Shown here piece after piece: positions 1-8,407 of a stretch of DNA of 64,000 nucleotides (position 1 is its first letter; the number at the start of each line of letters is the position of its first letter). Both the position numbers and the translations under genes were made by a program. Under the pieces are notes generated by a model. That model saw only the letters and a program-made list of their open reading frames with translations. It had not been told where the DNA came from and searched no databases. The stretch comes from Candidatus Fraserbacteria bacterium (GTDB lineage: Bacteria; Bipolaricaulota; Bipolaricaulia; RBG-16-55-9; JAJCYT01), in NCBI GenBank assembly GCA_029262795.1, contig JAJCYT010000036.1, positions 1-64,000 on the forward strand. Direction: 5' to 3'.

Positions 1-454
1 TGAACTCAGCACGGTGATTGCCATCTCGAAGTTGAATCATGGCGTCCAGTCCTAATGATGGCACGTGTTGATCGGTGATTTTTGCAAGGCGACCCACATC
101 GGCCTGAAGTTCTTCAGCAAGTGTGTAAAGAAACCCTAAGCTCATTTGATCCTGTGGGTTGCGACGCTCTCCCACGCGACCGGCAATTTCGGGAGAAAGC
201 CAATATGAATGTGCCTTCGCCTGATAAATGCCCTCCATGATGCCGCGCACGCGACGTTCTTTGACCTTTTCCACCAGCCCTGCATTTTGGAGTGCCTTGA
301 CGTGATAATAGATTTTCTGAGGTGTTTCACCCAACGCCTCGGCCAGTTCCTGACAAGTACAAGGCTCAGCCATGCGTTTGATAATCTCAATGCGCAATGG
401 TTTCATCAGCGTCGAAGCCTGATCAAATTCTTCAATATATAAAACGTCTTGCAT
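1..454 (-). CDS. ArsR-like winged-helix transcriptional regulator, C-terminus cut by the window
   Basis: I translated this frame by hand. It begins at an ATG at 454 (MQDVLYIEEFDQ) and runs off the left edge after 151 codons. Residues 15-70 read as a winged helix-turn-helix of the ArsR/HTH_20 type. The recognition helix region contains TCQELAEALGETPQKIYYHV, followed by KALQNAGLVEKVKERR and a wing (IMEGIYQAKA). Such proteins bind short operators and respond to metals or small effectors. CTCQ in the helix holds two Cys, but I cannot say whether they bind metal. The promoter just upstream holds an inverted repeat, which suggests autoregulation. The target genes are unknown. The neighbouring S9 peptidase lies upstream on the same strand. 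Confidence 0.75.
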   Translation of the reverse strand, partial: MQDVLYIEEFDQASTLMKPLRIEIIKRMAEPCTCQELAEALGETPQKIYYHVKALQNAGLVEKVKERRVRGIMEGIYQAKAHSYWLSPEIAGRVGERRNPQDQMSLGFLYTLAEELQADVGRLAKITDQHVPSLGLDAMIQLRDGNHRAEF

Positions 455-501
455 GATGCCTCAGTTCAAGGCCAATTTGGCTTATTGTAAAAATCAATTT
501 T

Positions 502-530
502 ATTATAAAAATAAATTTTTATATTGTCAA
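502..530 (-). promoter_or_regulatory. Perfect sigma70 promoter with embedded inverted repeat, for the ArsR-like gene
   Basis: On the minus strand, TTGACA (plus 525-530) and TATAAT (plus 502-507) are separated by exactly 17 bp, so both hexamers match consensus. The spacer and -10 overlap an inverted repeat with arms ATAAAAA and TTTTTAT (plus 505-522, 4-bp centre). An operator there would let the ArsR-like product block its own promoter; that role is inferred. Confidence 0.75.
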
Positions 531-585
531 CCCCTGAGACACCAAACTGTGTGTTCAGGGGGAATAGATTAGATTGGCATAGAGT

Positions 586-2610
586 TTATTTCTTTTTGAT
601 GTTGTCGTTGAACCAGTCGAGAATGTGGTTCAGGCGGCTGACCAGACGTTTGGGCTGACCGCTTCGGGAAAGTTCATGGCCTTCATCCGGGAAACGGACA
701 AATTTTACATTTCGTTTCAGTTTTCGCAGTGCCATATACATGCCTTCAGCAGAAGGAATAGGCGCTCGAAAATCATTGTCACTGTGCAGAATCAACAATG
801 GCGTGCGAATGTTTTTCGCATACGCAATCGGAGAAGCCTCCCACAGTTTCATTGGATCTTCCCACGGATAGGTGTCATACTCCCATTCAATCAGGCGAGG
901 CACATCTGTCGTTCCGTAGAACGATAGTAGATCATACACACCGCGCTGAGACACCGCAGCCGCAAAACGCTTGTCGTGGCCGACCAGCCAGGCGGTCATG
1001 TAACCACCATACGAACCACCGGTGACACAAATTTTCTTGGTGTCGATGTAGCCGCGATCCACCAGTTTGTCCACACCACTGAGAATGTCTTCTGTTGGAT
1101 AGGTTCCCCAGTCAGCATGAATGGCGTCTTTAAACTTGAAGCCATAGCCGTCCGAGCCGCGTGGGTTGCTGAAGAACACCACATAGCCTGCCGAAGCCAA
1201 CATCTGCCATTCGTGGAACATGGTGGTTTCGGAGTTGCTCCACATCACATGAGGACCACCGTGGATTTCCACCGCCAACGGGTATTTTTTCTTCGTACTA
1301 AAGTTCGGTGGCTTGATGACCCAGCCTTGAATTTTGGTACCATCTTTGCTCTTGTAAATCATTTCCTCAATGGGCTGTACTTGCTTGCGACTGAGAAAAT
1401 CTGCATTGGCATTGGTAAGTCGTTTTTCTTTCGAGCCCGAAGCATCACAGGTGAAAATGTCGCAGGGATACTGCGGTGTGGCGTTCAAGAAAGCGACTTG
1501 ATTGTTATCTGAAAGTGAAAAGGCCCGCACCATCCGTGTGCCTTTGATGTGTTGTGTCTTTTTGTTACCTTTCACCGACACGCTATACAATCCCACATCC
1601 CCATCTTGTGGCGAGGTGAAGTAAATTTTCTTGCTGTCGCTGCTCCACTCAATCTGAAGAAAATCCGCATCCATAGACTCAACCAAACGCTTTTGACCTT
1701 GTCCATTTGCGTTGACCACCATCAGTTGAGTGTTTTGTGCCGAGCCATGATGGTCCTCTGCATGCAAAAATGCGATCTGTTTTCCATCCGGCGAAGGGAT
1801 AGGATTCAGTCCCCATGAGTTGGCTTGAGTTAAGCTTTTTGCCACGCCACCTTCGGATGGAATCCGTAGCAAATCGTACGTAAATGTATCATCATCAGCG
1901 CCAGTTTTCTTGGCAGCACAATAGACAAATTTACCGCTAGAACTCCAATGTGGATTGATATGATTGCGATCTGCACGCGTGATTCGGCTGACTTTACCTG
2001 TTGCCAGTTCGATCACATAAATGTGGGAATTGCGATCATCAAAGTATTCTTTGCCGGCACGGTAAATGGTGCGCTCAATCCAGCGTGGGTCCGCTTTTTT
2101 GGCTTCTTCTTTTTGCCATTCGCGTTCGAGTTTTTCTACTTCTTTAGATGAAAGCGGTTCGTTCTTAATTCCATTTTTGGTTTCAGCCTGACGTTCTTCC
2201 ACATTGATGCGCGATAAGAATAAGATCTTTTTGCCGTCTTTCGACCACTCCGGATTCGATGCACCATTCCAAAGATAAGTAAGTTGTCGAGCTTCGCCGC
2301 CATCTACGGCAATCATCCACAATTGCGGACGACCTTCGCGGTTAGACACAAACACAATTCGCTTGCCATCCGGTGACCATCTTGGTGAATGATCCCGCTT
2401 GGTGCCTGAGGTGAAGCGTCTTACATTTTTACCATCTGTGTCTGTAAGGCAAATTGAACTTTGATAGCCCAAGGTGTCCAGCGTGCTGTGTTGTTTCACA
2501 AACGCCACCGTGCTGCCATCAGGCGAAACCTGTGGGTCCAGCACAAATTTTAGATCGTAAAAATCCTCTGCAACAATCTTTTCCAAACTAACCGACTTCT
2601 TAACTGCCAT
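586..2610 (-). CDS. S9 family prolyl oligopeptidase / acylaminoacyl peptidase
   Basis: This is a 674-residue serine peptidase. The N-terminal ~400 residues are a TolB/WD40-like propeller with repeated SPDG and WS.DGK turns. The C-terminal alpha/beta-hydrolase domain has the nucleophile motif GGSYGG (Ser near 533), the Asp in HSDND (near 612) and the His in DEGHELS (near 645), so the triad is intact. Family members remove acyl-amino acids or dipeptides from short peptides. There is no signal peptide, so it is probably cytoplasmic. I chose the ATG at 2610 (MAVKKSVSLEK) over an upstream one because a GGGAG Shine-Dalgarno lies about 10 bases before it. It appears to be transcribed alone; a dispersed repeat lies directly upstream. 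Confidence 0.93.
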   Translation of the reverse strand: MAVKKSVSLEKIVAEDFYDLKFVLDPQVSPDGSTVAFVKQHSTLDTLGYQSSICLTDTDGKNVRRFTSGTKRDHSPRWSPDGKRIVFVSNREGRPQLWMIAVDGGEARQLTYLWNGASNPEWSKDGKKILFLSRINVEERQAETKNGIKNEPLSSKEVEKLEREWQKEEAKKADPRWIERTIYRAGKEYFDDRNSHIYVIELATGKVSRITRADRNHINPHWSSSGKFVYCAAKKTGADDDTFTYDLLRIPSEGGVAKSLTQANSWGLNPIPSPDGKQIAFLHAEDHHGSAQNTQLMVVNANGQGQKRLVESMDADFLQIEWSSDSKKIYFTSPQDGDVGLYSVSVKGNKKTQHIKGTRMVRAFSLSDNNQVAFLNATPQYPCDIFTCDASGSKEKRLTNANADFLSRKQVQPIEEMIYKSKDGTKIQGWVIKPPNFSTKKKYPLAVEIHGGPHVMWSNSETTMFHEWQMLASAGYVVFFSNPRGSDGYGFKFKDAIHADWGTYPTEDILSGVDKLVDRGYIDTKKICVTGGSYGGYMTAWLVGHDKRFAAAVSQRGVYDLLSFYGTTDVPRLIEWEYDTYPWEDPMKLWEASPIAYAKNIRTPLLILHSDNDFRAPIPSAEGMYMALRKLKRNVKFVRFPDEGHELSRSGQPKRLVSRLNHILDWFNDNIKKK

Positions 2611-2677
2611 GAATTTCCAACTCCCAACACTCACAAGTGATTTGAAAATGATAGGGATGGACACAAAAAGAATCAAC

Positions 2678-2755
2678 TAACCCCAACCCCCTTACATAAG
2701 GGGGCTACGATTAGGCTGCGTACGTTCATTCTGTTTTTCGGATCTTATTCTTTGC
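2678..2755 (+). repeat. Dispersed palindromic repeat, copy 1
   Basis: The core is CCCCAACCCCC followed by a hairpin (CCCCCTTACATAAGGGGG), then CTACGATTA and GCTGCG. A second conserved block, ATTCTGTTTT plus TTATTCTTT, follows. Six relatives lie elsewhere in the window. Downstream, at about 2790-2823, a CGTCAT...GCGGGAGTCC stretch looks like a separate short repeat module. Confidence 0.85.
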
Positions 2756-2846
2756 GGTAGGGAGATAGGAAAGAATAACAAAATGCTTTTCGTCATATCA
2801 TTGCTGCGCAGGCGGGAGTCCACATTAATCTAAATAAAGGCATACT

Positions 2847-3602
2847 TCACACAAAAGAACCAACGACCAACAGCCCCATCAATACCCCAAATCCAATGAC
2901 CGCAAACGGCCCCCACTGTTTCACATCTTCAATCAGTCCCTCAGCCTGATTCATGAAAACCACAGCTTCCTCTCCCACTGTCTGCCACTGTTGCATCAAA
3001 GCTTCAGCTTTATCTGTTGTTGCTTCCAATTCAGAAATGAGGGGCGTTGCTTGTTGCAATGAGGCTTCCACCTGATCTTTTAAGGCCAGCCAAGGCTGAA
3101 GATCAATCTCAAATTCATTGACCATTACCAGGGCTTCTTTAAATTCATCTAATGTTTCAGAAAGCTGATGGGTCATCTGGGCCTCAGTCACGGGCTTGGT
3201 GGCAATGAGCACCTCGTTAGGTTGCAACACTTGATCGCGATTTGGGCCTGGCAAAATTTCAATATACTTTTCACCCAAAATCCCAAGTAGCCCAATCAAC
3301 ACTTGATCATCCTGATAAAGCTGCAATTCTTGAATCACCCACAACGTGAGTTCGATGGTTGGTTCACCGGCTTTGGTGCCAGGCAAAATATCGATCATAC
3401 GAACCTCACCCACGTCCACACCGGAGAATTTGACGGGTGTGCCAATCAGCAATCCATTGGCAGAATCGAGTCGAACTTGAACTTCGTAGCCTTCCTGCAA
3501 CAATCTCGGGTTACGAATGGTCAGCAAAATGATGGTGACAAACACAAGGCCCAAAATCACAAACAATCCTGTTTTCCACGCCAAGCTGCCTGATCGTTCC
3601 AT
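2847..3602 (-). CDS. mlaD: MlaD-like MCE domain substrate-binding protein
   Basis: This 251-residue protein has an N-terminal membrane anchor (residues 10-30, TGLFVILGLVFVTIILLT) and an MCE domain at about 35-115 (VRLDSANGLLIGTPVKFSGV, then GILGEKYIEI). The ring-forming MCE subunit carries lipid between membranes and contacts the MlaE/MlaF core. After the MCE domain comes a helical, coiled-coil-like stretch (140-225). An unusual feature is a second hydrophobic segment at the very C-terminus (FAVIGFGVLMGLLVVGSFV), so the protein may be anchored at both ends. It is the last gene of the run PHP-mlaE-mlaF-mlaD, 8 bases after mlaF. Confidence 0.9.
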   Translation of the reverse strand: MERSGSLAWKTGLFVILGLVFVTIILLTIRNPRLLQEGYEVQVRLDSANGLLIGTPVKFSGVDVGEVRMIDILPGTKAGEPTIELTLWVIQELQLYQDDQVLIGLLGILGEKYIEILPGPNRDQVLQPNEVLIATKPVTEAQMTHQLSETLDEFKEALVMVNEFEIDLQPWLALKDQVEASLQQATPLISELEATTDKAEALMQQWQTVGEEAVVFMNQAEGLIEDVKQWGPFAVIGFGVLMGLLVVGSFV

Positions 3603-3610
3603 GTTGTCTC

Positions 3611-4357
3611 CTAAGCGATAGGTTGCTGCGCCAGAAATGCCTGAAGCACTTCGTTGTCCGAATCCAGCAATGCTTCCGGTGTGCCGAGTGCGGCGACCTG
3701 GCCTTCTTCCAACAACGCAATCCGGCTCGCAATTGATTTTGCACTTTCGATATCATGGGTGACGACTACGGAAGTTACATTCAATTCCTGGTTCAATTTT
3801 ACAATCAACTCATTGATGCCCTGCCCCGTCAGCCGATCCAGCCCCGAGGTGGGTTCATCATACAGAATGATATGCGGTGTCATGGCAATGGCACGGGCCA
3901 GCCCAACGCGTTTTCGCATGCCTCCTGAAAGTGTTTCGGGATATTGGGATTCAACGCCCTCTAGACCAACGTGATCCAAGCATGTTTTCACGTGTGACTG
4001 AATTTCCTCTTTTGACAAATTGCTATGCTCACGCAATGCAAAAGACACATTTTCAAAAACATTCAGCGAATCAAACAGTGCCGCATCCTGAAACAGCATT
4101 CCAAATGTTAAGCGAATTTCATTTAACCTCTTGGCGCTTACTTGGGTGATGTCTTCGCTGCCAACAAAAAGCTGGCCAGAATCTGGCTTCATGAGGCCGA
4201 TCATGTGGCGCATCAACACCGATTTGCCACAACCACTGCGGCCAATGATGACAAGAACTTCTCCCTTCATCACTTGCAAACTCACGCCGCGCAACACGTG
4301 TTTTTCATCCAGTGTTTTGTGAATATTTTGTGCATCGATAATATTTTCTGAATTCAT
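3611..4357 (-). CDS. mlaF: MlaF-like ABC transporter ATPase
   Basis: This 248-residue ATPase energises the MCE lipid transporter. It has Walker A GRSGCGKS, signature LSGGMRKRVGLARA, Walker B HIILYDEPTSGLD and an H-loop VVVTHD. LSGGMRKRV and the C-terminal ALGTPEALLDSD tail are typical of the Mla/Mkl subfamily. I chose the ATG at 4357 (MNSENIIDAQNIHK), only 2 bases after the mlaE stop, which fits translational coupling. Longer in-frame extensions run antisense-like through mlaE and are not credible. Confidence 0.93.
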   Translation of the reverse strand: MNSENIIDAQNIHKTLDEKHVLRGVSLQVMKGEVLVIIGRSGCGKSVLMRHMIGLMKPDSGQLFVGSEDITQVSAKRLNEIRLTFGMLFQDAALFDSLNVFENVSFALREHSNLSKEEIQSHVKTCLDHVGLEGVESQYPETLSGGMRKRVGLARAIAMTPHIILYDEPTSGLDRLTGQGINELIVKLNQELNVTSVVVTHDIESAKSIASRIALLEEGQVAALGTPEALLDSDNEVLQAFLAQQPIA

Positions 4358-4359
4358 GA

Positions 4360-5127
4360 TTATTGCTCCAAAAAGTAAAACAATGTGGTGAACACCGCAT
4401 CCGCTGCAATGATTAATAAGAATGAAACAACCACGGATCGCATGGTGGCCTTGCCCACGCCTTCGGCACCGCCTTTGGTGTTGAACCCCTCCTGGCAACT
4501 GACGATGCAGATGATGATGGCAAAAACAAATGCTTTAAGCAGCCCTGTCCACAAATCTGTTGCACTCAATAGAGAGGCTGACATTTCAAAGTAAAAGGGC
4601 GATCCCATGTCCAATTGCGTGTAACCAACGATGTATCCGCCGATTACGCCGATCACATTCGCATACAAGGTCAATAATGGAAGCCCGATGATGAGTGCCA
4701 AAAAGCGTGGCACCACCAGATATTTCACCGGTGGTGTGGCCAGTGTTTCAAGTGCATCCACTTGCTGGGTAATGTTCATCATGCCCACCTCTGCGGTGAT
4801 GGAGGCACCCACACGGCCTGCCACAATCAATGCAGTCAGCACAGGCCCAATCTCTCGAAAAATCATCAATGCAGAAAAACTGGCAGTGTAAATTGGCGTG
4901 CCCAATCCAAGTCGTTGAAGTTGATAAGCAATTTGGAACGAGATGGCAATGCCAATGGTTAGCGAAATCGTTGCCACAACCAACACACTGCCCCAACCGA
5001 TACTGCTGAATTGCAACAATATTCGTCGGCCACGCCATGTAGAAGGCACAAACAACCAGCGCAGTGTTTCCATCAATAGCAAGGAAAGTTCGCCGGTATA
5101 GCGCAGTAGCCCAAAAAGAGATTTCAT
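4360..5127 (-). CDS. mlaE: MlaE-like ABC transporter permease
   Basis: This 255-residue inner-membrane permease has the MlaE signature: an amphipathic N-terminus, then five or so hydrophobic segments, and the cytoplasmic coupling motif REIGPVLTALIVAGRVGASI with AEVGMM immediately after. The C-terminal EGFNTKGGAEGVGKAT motif is also diagnostic. With MlaF and MlaD it forms the core of a phospholipid or hydrophobic-substrate transporter. It starts 6 bases after the PHP-domain gene, so the four genes look like one transcript. No MlaB (STAS), MlaC or MlaA homologue is in the window. Confidence 0.94.
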   Translation of the reverse strand: MKSLFGLLRYTGELSLLLMETLRWLFVPSTWRGRRILLQFSSIGWGSVLVVATISLTIGIAISFQIAYQLQRLGLGTPIYTASFSALMIFREIGPVLTALIVAGRVGASITAEVGMMNITQQVDALETLATPPVKYLVVPRFLALIIGLPLLTLYANVIGVIGGYIVGYTQLDMGSPFYFEMSASLLSATDLWTGLLKAFVFAIIICIVSCQEGFNTKGGAEGVGKATMRSVVVSFLLIIAADAVFTTLFYFLEQ

Positions 5128-5133
5128 TAAAAG

Positions 5134-6468
5134 TTAAGGGGCAACCTCAATCCAAATGGGGTTGGTCATGGCTTCATAATTGCGAGGAGAGGTGACAAGC
5201 CGAATCAGATACCAGCCCGACTCTGTGACTGCTTCTTCAAAAGAAACATTTTGCGTGTTGACATCATCCAGGCTGACCGATTGAATGGGTTCACCGTTGT
5301 GAATTAAATCAAGAGTTAATCCCGACAATGAATGAACACTTTGAACTTCTGTGTTGAATGTCAAACTTTCGCCTTGTCCTAAAGTGAGTGTTTCACCTGG
5401 AATAGCGCCATTGGCTGTCACATTGAGTAAGGGGCCGTGAGTGACGTAAGCATGCCCAGCCTGAAGTGATTGCAGGAATTTCTCAGCAGTCAACTCACCA
5501 TCCACAAACACGAAAGTTCGGGGGCTGCCATATTCGCTGCCCAAGATTTTCCAGTCATGATCATCCGAAACCGCCGTGGCAACATAACGCTGACCTGCGT
5601 TCCAGAATTCGAACATTTTGTTGATGGTGCGTAAATCATCTTCGCCAAAATGATCGTTAAACACTTCAACGGCTTCAAAGTCCGAACGGAACATGGGGTC
5701 ATCTTCAATCACAAAATAACCAAAGCCAATGCTGTAAGGATGATTGACCTGAATCATGGTTGCTCCATTGGCGCGAGACTCCTCAAAAAACTGTCCGGGC
5801 ACTTTGGCAAATCCGAATTCGACCAGTTTCCCAGGTTCGAGTGAATAGGCATTGAAGTGGCCCCACAGCAGCGTGGTGATTTCTTCACTCAACAGATAAG
5901 GGATGCCGCGTTCAATCGAAGTTTGAGCAAACAGTTCGTGGCTGCTGACGGTGTTGTGATCGCTGATAAACATCACATCTAAATCTGCTGCGAGTTGGAC
6001 GCCAACGGCTTGATCCACAGGGGTAGAACCATGATTGGGAATTCCAAAAATTTCGAGCGTTGATGCCCGACTTGCAATTGAATGTGTGTGCAGGTCCGCA
6101 GAATAATATCCTTGTTTGTTTGGATTAAATAAGCGTTCGATGTTGACTTCAATATTATTCGTACCCGATCCAACGGCCACTTCCTGTTGTTTCGGTAATG
6201 ACGTGAAGCCAGCGCCGTGTTCGACTTGGAACAGATAGTTGCCATTGGGCAATTGAAAGCCAGCTTGACCAAGTGAATGAACATCGGTGTATTCCACCTG
6301 GAAAAATTCGGCATTCTTAAAAATACGAATCAGGGCATCGGCAGGTTGTCCATCAATCGTCACAGAGACATTGACGTTGGATTCTGTTTGTGTGGCAAGT
6401 TTAAAGGGGAGAAAAAATGACGCACTCAACGCAAGGATGCCCAACGTCAGATACATCCATCTTGGCAT
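5134..6468 (-). CDS. Exported PHP-domain metallohydrolase (CehA/McbA-like)
   Basis: This 444-residue protein has an N-terminal signal or anchor (MPRWMYLTLGILALSASFFL). Residues ~25-110 form a beta-rich domain, and the PHP metal-binding domain follows, with DLHTHS, ISDHNT, VNHPYS and AVSDDHDW supplying the expected His/Asp ligands. The C-terminal ~90 residues are another beta domain. CehA/McbA relatives hydrolyse carbamate or phosphoester-type bonds with a polynuclear metal centre; the substrate here is unknown. The gene is 6 bases upstream of mlaE and shares its strand, so it is probably the first gene of the Mla operon, with GGAGG before the ATG. A plausible promoter (TTGACC, 17 bp, TACCTT on the minus strand) lies at about 6498-6526. 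Confidence 0.85.
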   Translation of the reverse strand: MPRWMYLTLGILALSASFFLPFKLATQTESNVNVSVTIDGQPADALIRIFKNAEFFQVEYTDVHSLGQAGFQLPNGNYLFQVEHGAGFTSLPKQQEVAVGSGTNNIEVNIERLFNPNKQGYYSADLHTHSIASRASTLEIFGIPNHGSTPVDQAVGVQLAADLDVMFISDHNTVSSHELFAQTSIERGIPYLLSEEITTLLWGHFNAYSLEPGKLVEFGFAKVPGQFFEESRANGATMIQVNHPYSIGFGYFVIEDDPMFRSDFEAVEVFNDHFGEDDLRTINKMFEFWNAGQRYVATAVSDDHDWKILGSEYGSPRTFVFVDGELTAEKFLQSLQAGHAYVTHGPLLNVTANGAIPGETLTLGQGESLTFNTEVQSVHSLSGLTLDLIHNGEPIQSVSLDDVNTQNVSFEEAVTESGWYLIRLVTSPRNYEAMTNPIWIEVAP

Positions 6469-6590
6469 AAAAAACCTCCCAATCTATTGCTATGGCAAAG
6501 GTAGCTTTAAACGAGAAGGAGGTCAACCCAACGGGTGACTTTTTGGTGTGATATAGGTTGTTGTTGAGCCATTTAGGTAAAATTTAAAAC

Positions 6591-6875
6591 TTATGATTCG
6601 ACTGTGACACCTTTCCAGAATGCAACATGATCTTTGATGTTGGCAGCGGCATCTTTTGGTTCAGGGTAATACCAAGCCGCATTAAGGTTTTCCTGTCCAT
6701 CGACCACCACAGTGTAGTAGCTGGCAGTGCCTTTCCAGGGGCAGAAAGAATCTGTGTTGCTGGCTTTGAAATATTCCTGTTTGATGGATTCGGGGGGGAA
6801 ATAAATATTTCCTTCCACTTCTTCGTAAGTGTCGGATTCAGCAATAACGGTATCGTTCCAAATGGCTTTGGCCAT
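6591..6875 (-). CDS. DUF427 family protein
   Basis: A 94-residue protein of the DUF427 type: MAKAIWNDTVIAES at the start, then a small beta barrel with the family's YFPPESI and CPWKG motifs, Tyr-rich YYTV, and the C-terminal AWYYPEP and VAFWKGV. The family is widespread in bacteria and fungi and its biochemical role is unsettled. The start at 6875 follows an excellent AAAGGAGG Shine-Dalgarno. It lies 64 bases downstream of the MFS exporter on the same strand and may share its transcript. Confidence 0.9.
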   Translation of the reverse strand: MAKAIWNDTVIAESDTYEEVEGNIYFPPESIKQEYFKASNTDSFCPWKGTASYYTVVVDGQENLNAAWYYPEPKDAAANIKDHVAFWKGVTVES

Positions 6876-6939
6876 AGTAGGCCTCCTTTGTGCAGCAGCG
6901 TACACAATTTCGATCTGCTTGCAAGAAGACCATCTGAAG

Positions 6940-8238
6940 TTAATCTTGATTGGGTTCATAAGCTAAAAACTCCCTAAAGTCTTTGTTTAAGGCAATGAGA
7001 AAAGACAACACAGCGCCGATCAGTCCGGCAGAAACATAAATCAATGGCACATTTTGATTTAAAAGGTCAGCAACAACACCGGACAATCCCATCGAAACAG
7101 GAGCCAGTCCTGCGGCAATCGTACCCAACAGTCCAAAGACGCGACCTCGTATTTCGGTTGGTGTGCTTTGCTGCAAGATGGTGACGATATTGACGTTGAT
7201 AAAACCACTCATGATGCCAACCAGAATGTGAAGCAGTAAAATAAGCTCCTTGATAAAAAAAAGCCCGAGTGAACCGAGAATTAAAGAAGCAATCGTTAGA
7301 AAAATCACGACCAGCCAACTGCGTAGTTTGCTGGAGATTTTGATAACGCCTGTTAGAACATAACCAATTAAAGAACCTAAACCCCAAGCGGCAATCAAGT
7401 AGCCATACCAATCTGGTGTGGCCTTTAAATAATCTTCAACATAAAACGGCATCAACACCAAAAAGGGGTAAGAAAAGAAATTCAACACAGACACGGCAAA
7501 GAAAAAATTTCGCATCCCTGGATGACGCCAAACATATCGAAGCCCAACCACAGTGTCATGTTTAAACGCCTGAAACATGTCTGCCGTGCGCAATTTTTTT
7601 TCGGGCAGTTTTTGTGGAATCTTTATAAAACATTCGCTAAAGGCTGAAAACAGATAGCTGATGCCATCGGCCAAAAAGAGCAAAGGTGCGCCTAAAATTC
7701 TAAATAAAACGCCACCCAGTCCTTGTCCAATTAGATTGGAAATCTGATAGGAAGATTGGTTGAGGGAATTTGCAGTGGCCAGTTTTTCCGAAGGGACCAA
7801 ATCAGGAATGGCTGCCGATTGTGCTGGACGGAAAAACGCGTTAAAAATGGCCACCCACACGGAAACCACAAATATCCAAATCAAAATCAATTCGTTGGCT
7901 TGCGGCATCAAGAACATTAAGGCTGCCAAAGACAATACGGACAATCCGCTAAACGCATCACAAAAAATCAAAATATTGCGGCGTGAATGCCGATCAGCAA
8001 ACGTGCCTGCAATAGGGCCGAGGATGACAGCAGGCAACGCCGAAGCCATCAATAACAAGCCCATAAGGGAGGCAGACCCTGTGATCTGTTTGATCCAAAA
8101 TATCATTGCAATATGAAAAGCCTGTGACCCAATTTGGCTTACCAGTTGCCCCTGCCACAGCAAAACAAAATGTCGATTGAACAGTTTTGTTGGCTGCTCT
8201 GATGATGTTTTTGAGTTGATGTTGGATTCAATCTGCAT
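6940..8238 (-). CDS. MFS exporter (EntS/MFS_3-like)
   Basis: This 432-residue transporter has about 12 hydrophobic segments. Family cues are the N-terminal FVLLWQGQLVSQIGSQAFHI, the loop 2-3 motif GPIAGTFADRHSRRNILI and PAQSAAIPDLVPSEKLATAN. The group includes siderophore, macrolide and multidrug exporters, so efflux is likely but the substrate is unknown. I prefer the ATG at 8238 (MQIESNINSK) because AAGGTGG lies about 12 bases upstream; an ATG 27 bases earlier lacks one. Its promoter carries an inverted repeat, so the gene is probably repressed until an inducer is present. Confidence 0.88.
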   Translation of the reverse strand: MQIESNINSKTSSEQPTKLFNRHFVLLWQGQLVSQIGSQAFHIAMIFWIKQITGSASLMGLLLMASALPAVILGPIAGTFADRHSRRNILIFCDAFSGLSVLSLAALMFLMPQANELILIWIFVVSVWVAIFNAFFRPAQSAAIPDLVPSEKLATANSLNQSSYQISNLIGQGLGGVLFRILGAPLLFLADGISYLFSAFSECFIKIPQKLPEKKLRTADMFQAFKHDTVVGLRYVWRHPGMRNFFFAVSVLNFFSYPFLVLMPFYVEDYLKATPDWYGYLIAAWGLGSLIGYVLTGVIKISSKLRSWLVVIFLTIASLILGSLGLFFIKELILLLHILVGIMSGFINVNIVTILQQSTPTEIRGRVFGLLGTIAAGLAPVSMGLSGVVADLLNQNVPLIYVSAGLIGAVLSFLIALNKDFREFLAYEPNQD

Positions 8239-8263
8239 AAAAATTTGACCACCTTGTGAAAAC

Positions 8264-8292
8264 ATTGTAACATAACACTGTTACGGAGTCAA
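8264..8292 (-). promoter_or_regulatory. Promoter of the MFS gene with operator-like palindrome
   Basis: On the minus strand, TTGACT (plus 8287-8292) and TACAAT (plus 8264-8269) are 17 bp apart. An inverted repeat, GTAACA - 6 bp - TGTTAC (plus 8267-8284), spans the spacer and overlaps the -10. This is the usual place for a TetR- or MarR-type repressor. No such regulator is encoded next to it. Confidence 0.7.
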
Positions 8293-8407
8293 TTGACGCA
8301 GAGCGTCTAGTCCATTTGTCGGATGTCAAAAAAAAGAAATTGCTCTATATTGAGATCGAAGCTTGTAGCAGTCAGGTGGCTTCATTGCTAAATATAGGAG
8401 TTGGCTT

